From the NCBI GenBank assembly GCA_951217055.1, contig OX578276.1, forward strand, positions 134,032,587 through 134,096,586: 64,000 nt of DNA, written 5' to 3'. Source of the DNA: Gerris lacustris (taxonomy: Eukaryota; Arthropoda; Insecta; Hemiptera; Gerridae). The notes below the pieces were generated by a model. It was not told the DNA's origin and did not search any database. It was given only the letters and a program-made list of their open reading frames with translations. The translations under genes and the position numbers were made by a program. The number at the start of each line of letters is the position of its first letter. Position 1 is the first letter of the stretch. This document shows positions 57,007 to 64,000 of the stretch, in pieces.

Positions 57007-57592
57007 GTCTGCTAATTAGTGTGGCACATAACTTCCTCACGTTCTATTTCGTATACTTTAATGATTTTATTTTTGTACAACAAAATATAGTCAAATTTAT
57101 TAAATTTCCCCTTCGTTTTTTTGAACCTGTCAAAGTTGTTTTGATTTTCTACATTAAAGTATTATTTAGCAGAATGTAAAGGTATGTATTTAACAAACAG
57201 TTGATATTAATCTAGGGCTATCTTCGTTCTACTTTCAACAAAATATCCAAATTACATAAAAATCAGAGTACTTTTGAAGATATATGTATAAATAAATGTA
57301 TGTTTGTGCGCATGTGAAAGAGAAACATATGGACGCCGAAGGTTATATAGGGCCAACAATGGGCTAATTATGACAACCAGCCAAATTTCATATAAATCGG
57401 ACGAGTAGTTTTTAAGATATGTTGGTTAGCAATAATTGAGCGACAGATCGACAGACAAACCAACAGACCTGACAGACAGACACGGGACCTAAAATGTCCC
57501 CTGATGGCTGAAACGGATTTCTGTCAAGGAATTTTTAAAATCGGAGATAAAAAATAACGATAACATAGCTTCTGTAAGCTCGGCAGCAAAAA
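57007..57592 (+). repeat. Family B copy 8
   Basis: The copy runs from TCTGCTAATTAGTGTGGCAC to a collapsed 3' hairpin (ATAGCTTCTGTAAGCTCGGC). The middle contains CAAATTTCATATAAATCGG and a GACAGACAAACCAACAGACC tract. Confidence 0.65.
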
Positions 57593-57929
57593 TATGCCTC
57601 AAACTTAGTATTCTGCACAATTCACTAATACTCATTTAAGTATGATTATCAGAGACAAATAAAGCGATACACTAATTGCGGCAGACGTTTTATTTTAGAG
57701 GTTCGATAAAAAATCGAGCAAGTTTGCAATTAAATTAAAATTCGAATTCAATAACAAATGACATTGTTTCTCTAAAGATAGTGGTAGTTTTTTACCATAT
57801 TTATAAACTAAGAATATTATACTTAAATCACTAGTGAAATTAAACTTTATTTTAAAAGTATAGAAACTAGTTAAAAGGGTTTCATAGAAATCATGTGTTA
57901 CAAACTAACAACTTAAAAAACAAACAAAA
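57593..57929. other. Unassigned sequence
   Basis: Nothing recognisable. Confidence 0.4.
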
Positions 57930-57974
57930 AAAACAATACTTTTCCTACTATTAGTAGTGAGGAAAAGTAAAAAT
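57930..57974 (+). repeat. Solo family D 3' end
   Basis: The 3' terminal hairpin (TACTTTTCCTACTA and TAGTAGTGAGGAAAAGTA) and its A-rich edges are identical to 27760-27803, with no D body upstream. Confidence 0.7.
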
Positions 57975-58377
57975 CATTAATTAAGTTTGCAAGAAAATAA
58001 ATGAAGAAATTAAGGTCGTTGGAAACTTTCGTAGCTTTCAATAGAGATTCTTTAATAACGAAATCTGCTAGTAAATGGACCATAGTATGAGGCCAACAAT
58101 TATTTGGGTCTAATGACCTTATAAATACATGCACGATGCACGTAACCCAAGTATACTCTTTATCTCTTATGCTATGTTATCAACTCTCATACGAGCATTT
58201 TTTAAAATTATATTTCGTATAAGGTAATTACAAATGTTTGTTGTTTGGGCAAATCAAATGAAAATTTTACAATAAACAAAGATACTGCTGTAAAAGTAAT
58301 AAGGTTTAAAAAATAATGTACATGTTCTATTAAATCGCAAGTAAAAATGTTACAAAGTAAAATAATACTTATTAAAT
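57975..58377. other. Unassigned sequence
   Basis: Nothing recognisable. Confidence 0.4.
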
Positions 58378-58620
58378 AGAGAGGCCGTGGTAGCTCAATT
58401 AAGAATGTTTAGGGTTCGAGTCCCAATTCCAGCACAGGGCCCCACGCCCACGCTTTGTGTTTACCCTGCATCGCGATTTAATGAGGAGCTACATAAGGAA
58501 AGTGTCATCCAACCGGATACAAGTGCAAATTATGCGAATTATACAGGTAATGGAGCAACATGTCAACCCCGTGTCATATATTACACTAAGTTATTTGCGG
58601 ATTTATTGAACATATAGCTG
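58378..58620 (+). mobile_element. tRNA-derived SINE (anticodon region deleted)
   Basis: GAGGCCGTGGTAGCTCAATT provides an A-box-like start. GGGTTCGAGTCCC at 58412-58424 is a B box/T arm. The two are only about 20 bases apart, so the anticodon arm is lost. A tRNA-unrelated body follows (CCCTGCATCGCGATTTAATG, GTGTCATCCAACCGGATAC). The 3' end is not clear. Confidence 0.6.
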
Positions 58621-59122
58621 GGATTGGTATCATTCAACGAAAAATTCCATTCTCTACAAGGTTTGCGTGACAAAGTTATATGGTGAGAAGTGTAGTATCA
58701 GAGAATTTTAAGGATAAACGTCCAAAAATGGTGTTTTTTTTTGTGAATTTCTCAAAAACGAAGCTGTTCCGGTTCCATGATTATAGGAACTTTTTTGTTC
58801 TTCAGCGTCAAATTTCCTATAAAAACCGGTATTGCGGTTTCGTTCGGGGAGAACTTTTTTGCTTTTGCACAAGAATTGGTTGAGATCCTGTCCGCATAAT
58901 TTCAATTCAATCCACCATAATTAAAAAACTATTCCGTTGATCTTAAACTTTAATTATAGCATTCGAAAGCTTATGCAAAGCAGAAGTTTTTCCTGAATCC
59001 GCCACACTTCTAACATCCCTCAATCAAGAGAACAAAGCTCTGGAATTTCGTGGGCAAATTTGAAAAAAATCAAAATTTCTGAATGTAACAGAACTTGAAA
59101 GATGCTTAGCAGATGATAATTT
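58621..59122. other. Unassigned sequence, possibly part of an old mariner relative
   Basis: Together with 59851-60086 it may be one element split by the family A insertion. The far end, GCGGGTCACCCT at about 60074-60085, looks like a mariner terminus (inverse AGGGTGACCCGC). No opposite terminus was found. Confidence 0.25.
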
Positions 59123-59850
59123 AATAAACAGGTCAAGTGTGTGCTTTTCAGCACACAGCGAGGGTCCGTAGGCAACCCTGTATAGTTTAAGTAGTACCCT
59201 ATTGATGGTGTTTTTTAAAATGCCAAAAAGCTTACTTTGAACTATCCTATGGGTCTGATATTCTCAAAACACATAAACAAACTTCTGATAAAGTATTTTT
59301 TTGCCACTGAACCGGACTATAACCATATAAATACATCGAAAAGACCATAGTTATAAAAAACGTATTTTGTCAATAAAAAATAAAATAATATTTTTTTCGA
59401 AATTTCCAAAAAGTGGTATCTTTACTTTTGGTCGAAGAATGTTCAAACATTTTTTAAGATTTTTTGCACTTCACATAAGCGAGATAGAAGGGGGGGGGGA
59501 CACGTTTCACACCCACTTTAAACTTGCCTACGCTCGCCCTATCAAAGTTATAACCAAAGAATTATATATTTTTGTAATCAGCGCGACGTACTCTTTCATA
59601 TGATAACCCTCACGGTGTCGAAAAAAAAAAATTAACCCTTAAGTTTTTTTACCCTACTTTTTTTTTTTTAAATATTCTTTTTATGTCGCTATATTTTTAA
59701 AATATGTGGATAGGTACAAGACACATAATTGCCAAATTTCAAAGATCGGACGAAAGGTGTAGCCGTGAGAGCAGGCGACAGGACGGACGGACAGACAGAC
59801 ACACGCAGGAAAATATAAGGGTCCTTGGTTTTGCCTAAGGACCCTAAAAA
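59123..59850 (+). repeat. Repeat family A, copy 2 (uninterrupted)
   Basis: This copy parallels 4998-5443 plus 6214-6530 without the family R insertion and therefore shows the empty site. It includes CCAAATTTCAAAGATCGGAC followed by a GGACGGACAGACAGACAC tract, then the GGGTCCTTGGTTTTGCCTAA end. Confidence 0.75.
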
Positions 59851-61754
59851 TCAATAAATGATTCTGAAAGATTTTTTAATGTTCTTAAAAATTGCCCTGT
59901 AGCCCAATTTCTTTATCTCATTTAGTTTTTGAGATATTATGCAATTTTTGTGAACCACTCTGAAAAAAATAAATAAATCGATATCTTGAGAAATGGGCAT
60001 ATGCTTACTCGACATTTTTTTGTAGCATTTGACCCATAGAATCCACCAGCTTCTTTATGAAATTTTATCGCGGGTCACCCTTTATTTGGTAACGTTATTT
60101 TACAATTCAGTTTTGCGCCATCTGTCCTTGGAAATTGCGTTTCCCTTATCTCCCCTTCATTTTTTTTAACAAATCAACGGCAATATCTGAATTCATAAGT
60201 TGCATATTTAATGAGAAATAATGTTTCCCCCTACCAATTATCTTGGGAACGGATTGGCCAAGACACTTCAGAGTAGTTAAATTTCGTTTAGAATAATAAA
60301 TTGTATTATTATATAATAAATAAATGGTTCAAATGTTATAGTTATAGCTAAACAAACTCGTCCTATTTGTTAAATTTAAGTAGGGGCCCTACTTGTCTAC
60401 TTGTCTTTAAGTAGGGACCCTACTTGGGCCCTATTGATTCCAGGGAAAGCCGAGGTTTTGTCCTTCTATAACTATATACGAGTACAGTATAAGTCCTACT
60501 TCACCTAATAAAGAATAATCGCTGGCAACTTAGACCTAATAACGTTTTGCAGAGTAGTTGATTTAGTTTCTAAATCAGTGGTTTCTATCGAGATTTGGTT
60601 TAATTTACTCATAATGGTGAATAAATCGCAGAGAGCAGAAAACATCAGTTAATAATCGAAAATCCACAATAGATCTGGTTTTGACTCCTTTAGTCAGCAT
60701 AGTGCTCTACCAGCTCCGTTTAATATTTGATCTCTATAAAACTGTTGCAGCAACTGTTTATTTATAATATCTATAGTTTATGATTGCAGAGTTGGGTTTA
60801 TTTGATGATGGAATTACACTGGCTTTATTGTGTTGCTGTATTGCCAGAGAAGTCATCTGTTTCTTGTCAGGTGCTAACCCCAGGTCCAAAGGTACAGAGG
60901 TCGAAGTGCCTCAGGTGGTTAGGCCTAATGGCACTTGTCTACCCTACTTATATTCCTCCGAATCACTGTAATTTCCTTGGCCCTTCCACCTCCCCAGGGC
61001 GCCAACCCTTCCCAACTTATTCTCTTTTTCCCCCATTTCTTTTCTCTTCCCAAAGAGCTTTTTCTATCCTTTTTAAAATTCTACGGGTTCTCTGGGCTCT
61101 ACGTTTTAAGACCTAGAATCGTTTTCAAAGAAGAAAGAGAAGAAAGCGTTCCTGCTACGAGAGAAGAATCAACTTCTAGGCCGAGAGAAAGATACAAATT
61201 AGTTAGCTTCAAGTCCATTTCGATGCCTTTTAACGTGCAATCCATCCGAATAAAACAAATCACTATAACTTTAATGCATAAAGTGATTTCTTTTTCAGGC
61301 ACTAGACTTATTTTAATGTAATCTTTTCATTTCCATTAAAAACTAGTAGAGTAAAGGTCAATAATTTTTGTAAAAATAGTACAAAACAAATTATATGAGC
61401 AAGTTCTTTTAACCGATATTTTAAGGAACTTAAATAATTTAAATAATACAAAACAGTAAATTTGATTGGTTAAAAAACTACGATACTAAACCATACAATA
61501 AAAATTGGTACGAGAAAAATACAAAACTTTCTTATATGCATAGTGAAACAGAATTTAAATTTAATAATTGATTTTATCACTTTACTTTTAAACACATTTA
61601 ACAAATTCGTAGGCTTCCGCGGGTTGAATCGTAACGAACAGCTTGGTTTTTTAGTGAAATCCGTTTCACAAAGGGTTTGAAGTAGGTAAGTATAGTAGTA
61701 GGGTTTGAAATTGAAGAGAAGGACTGTTAACTTTTTCTGGAATTAGGTGAAAGA
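59851..61754. other. Unassigned sequence
   Basis: Two near-palindromic AAGTAGGG-CCCTACTTG motifs lie at about 60380-60397 and 60411-60429. The overlapping frames at 60780-61320 have no domain I recognise. Otherwise nothing can be assigned. Confidence 0.4.
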
Positions 61755-62205
61755 AGAAGAACAACGGAAATCTAGGAGATTCAGTCTATAGGAAGCCCAC
61801 TCACACAGATAGGTACCTCAACGGAGCGTCACATCACCATCCGACCAGAAGAAAGCTGGCATCCCTTAAGGGTTTCAGGATCTGCGATAGAAAGAGGAGA
61901 AGCAGTAACTCAAGTCAGCCCTGGCTAGGAATGGCTTTAAAAAAAAGACATTTTGAGCACAATCCGTCGCGAAGCCATCACCGAGGACCGCAGCAAAGCA
62001 GAAAGGACGGAAGACCAACAAAAGGCTTATCTCTCACACATCGAAGGGACAACGGATAAGATAAGCAGGATTCTAAACTCGCCTACAAGAATACGTTAGG
62101 AGCAGTGAATACAACAATCACAGTTCAGCGACCATCAAGTTTGTGGACATTCGTGTACTCGCATCTGTCAACAGGTACCAGGTACCAAAGCAGCGTCAGA
62201 ACTAA
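61755..62205 (+). pseudogene. Penelope-like reverse transcriptase relic (third family)
   Basis: Translation gives [19 protein letters not shown] then [10 protein letters not shown], the region just after the reverse transcriptase core of Penelope-like proteins. About 70 codons later, in a shifted frame, comes [16 protein letters not shown], the linker before the GIY-YIG nuclease. Frameshifts and stops are present, and both the RT core and nuclease are missing. The motif text differs from the proteins at 35 kb and 49 kb, so this is a distinct family. It is clearly dead. Confidence 0.75.
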
Positions 62206-63112
62206 TTTTTTTTTTATAGGTATAAAAAATAAAGTAAAATAACTGGATATTAAAAAGGGGTTGTTTACGTAGACCTATATTGTTATTTACAGCAGAATGA
62301 CACTTAAAATGTATACTTCAGTATATATACTTGAGTATATACTTCAGCAGAGACTATACCGTTATACAGAGAAAAAAATGAAATCTTAAAATTGAAAATA
62401 TTCAATAAAAGAGGTGGGGTAAAAAGTTATTTTATAAATAAAAAAAACTAATGTTTAAACCAAATTTACAATAAATCAAAACTTCAAATATCGAACGTAT
62501 GAGGTTAACAGGTCGAGTATAGATATAGCCGCTGACATAATAAAAATATTCTTAATAATCTGAAGAAACTTAACACCCAGTTAGAATAGATAGTTCGGGA
62601 AGCAATCTATTTCTTGTCTGCGTGTATATTATTATAGCCTTATTTATTTTATCCTTAAATGATCCTTCAACATAATTTAGAGCTACAATTTTACAACTCG
62701 CACTTAAAAAAACTAGTTTTAAATTAGGAACACGTTGGTTATAAAAAATTTATAAATTGAATTAGGACCTATAATGTATTTTATAGGATAGTAGATGATT
62801 TGCTTTTTATTCCTTTTATAATAATTCGATAAATATACATGTTAAATTAATTAGACATCGCGTGACTCCATCAGGTTGCGAAGAAGTTATGCTCCTAAAA
62901 ACTTGATTAATAAAGCAAGTTTAGGTTTATTGGCCGACACCGCTTCTACACTCATTAATATTGTAATAATCAAGTTGAAGTTTTTGGGTTGAAAATAAGA
63001 AATAAGTTGAGTTGATAATAATTATTCTCACTCGGGGAAGGATATTTTTCGCAAACTTATATGTGGAATTTGCTAAAATGTAAACTTGAAATATGAAACT
63101 TTGAAACCACAT
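62206..63112. other. Unassigned AT-rich sequence
   Basis: Nothing recognisable. Confidence 0.4.
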
Positions 63113-63115
63113 TAA

Positions 63116-63536
63116 AGCCGGGTTTACACGATCCCAATTGTCGAGATAATTTACAGAGTTTACGGACATTCAATTATTGACTACTTGTGAACAATTTTGT
63201 CCAATTGCCCTAACAATTGCGCAGCCATTGTCTCGAGGAGTAGACTGAGGGTAACAAACTACGCCCAGCTGCCCCCAACCACTAGATCACGGATTGTTAC
63301 AACAAATGGCACCGTAGTAGAAAAGAAGCGTTTTCTTTGTTTGTGTCAGTTTGATTGTGAAAACCGAGAGATACTCACTGCACTCGGTTATTTCTCGATG
63401 TCTACTGCAGCGGCAATTTGTATTCCCATATGAACGGGCTCAGTTCAACAGGACTAGCCAGCAACTGTCCCGCAAACAGTTGAGGTCAACTGTCCGCGGC
63501 AATTGTTTCATCAACTGGCATCGGGTGAACCCGGCT
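63116..63536. mobile_element. PIF/Harbinger-like MITE
   Basis: TIRs start AGCCGGGTTTACACGAT (left) and AGCCGGGTTCACCCGAT (right, inverted). TAA flanks both ends (63113-63115 and 63537-63539). The length is 421 bases. Internal CAATTG and CAACTG motifs are repeated, which may be relics of older terminal duplications. No transposase. Confidence 0.7.
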
Positions 63537-63629
63537 TAAAGCTAGGTTTGCAAATTTGAACTAAACCCGTTTACAAGGGATATAAATTGTCGAGGCAGAA
63601 GGGGTTAAGAAATGGCTAAAAAAAAAGGA

Positions 63630-63770
63630 TAAAAAAGGAGGTTCACACGGGGCCAATTGTCGTGGAAATACCGTGATTGACCTCGGTCTACTTCTCCAGA
63701 CAATAGCTTACCAGTGCAATGAAACAAAAATCACTAGTTAACTCATTTAATTGTCATCATTTAAACCAGG
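63630..63770 (+). repeat. Related MITE, left-end fragment
   Basis: GGTTCACACGGGGCCAATTG followed by TCGTGG resembles the start of the neighbouring MITE (GGTTTACACGATCCCAATTG). No matching right end was seen before the window end. Confidence 0.4.
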
Positions 63771-64000
63771 CTTGTGCAGATTACCCAGACAATCAGATAT
63801 TATTCAGCATTTTGGAAGTCAGGGTCAGGGAATAAGAGCTCTCGAATAAATAGAAGTCTTAAGATTTAGGCCCACTCTGTTGGTTAGCACCGTTCTCACT
63901 ACACCGCTTAAAATGTGTAGCTAGGTGGAGCCGTGGAGCTCCGTGCTATAACGTTTTTAGTGGAATTGTTTAAGAATTAATAAAATTTTATTCTCTTTAT
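63771..64000. other. Unassigned sequence
   Basis: Nothing recognisable. Confidence 0.4.

Noticed and set aside
58378..58435. tRNA gene
   Set aside because: A and B boxes are present, but the anticodon arm is missing and no cloverleaf can form. A SINE head is more likely.
60780..61321. Overlapping frames as a host gene
   Set aside because: Several short frames overlap but none shows a recognisable domain, and the pyrimidine-rich composition alone explains them.

Overview
The window is AT-rich (about two thirds A+T by eye) eukaryotic nuclear DNA, most likely from an arthropod and probably an insect. I cannot place it further. There is no prokaryotic gene organisation and no confidently identifiable host gene. 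Nearly everything recognisable is a transposable element or a relic of one, with nested insertions whose order can be read at several points. Many short ORFs are by-products of repeats such as (TCTG)n or (TA)n.

Region by region. 1-4975: a nearly complete non-LTR retrotransposon (LINE). ORF1 and ORF2 are both intact, lie in the same frame and are separated by one UGA. 4998-8226: repeat family A, interrupted by a Helitron-like insertion (family R), then a tRNA-T-arm repeat (family C) and a chimeric B/R repeat. 8227-18700: mostly unassigned DNA with a repeat carrying a 5S rRNA-type promoter (family D), a TA-flanked MITE, one family B copy and a weak candidate exon. 19035-22296: a dead jockey-type LINE, a long TA microsatellite, and a 3'-UTR fragment of the first LINE interrupted by a second family R insertion. 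23646-27803: three small elements (a Harbinger-like MITE, a TTAA-flanked MITE and a probable Crypton first-exon relic), then the best family D copy. 28455-34530: several B copies, two probable retroposons, a 1.9-kb fold-back mariner and a family C copy. 34560-37500 (minus strand): a Penelope-like element with intact reverse transcriptase and GIY-YIG endonuclease. 38200-47309: further B and C copies, a MITE nested in B, candidate coding fragments and minisatellites. 48887-50626: a second Penelope-like element collapsed into a 1.7-kb inverted duplication of its 3' end. 52102-54064: a non-autonomous Helitron filled with tandem copies of its own 5' end. 54795-64000: D-like and TIR elements, another B copy, a tRNA-derived SINE, the second A copy, a third Penelope relic and Harbinger-like MITEs.

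How they relate. The LINE (ORF1 RNA-binding protein plus ORF2 endonuclease/reverse transcriptase) and the minus-strand Penelope-like element are the only units with intact enzymes. The other families are non-autonomous and would need machinery from elsewhere. The most interesting signals are the same-frame ORF1-UGA-ORF2 arrangement with no usable AUG for ORF2, two independent fold-back elements made by inverted duplication of one end, a repeat carrying the 5S internal promoter between designed-looking hairpins, and a short sequence module shared by several otherwise unrelated repeat families, apparently used at least once as a recombination joint.
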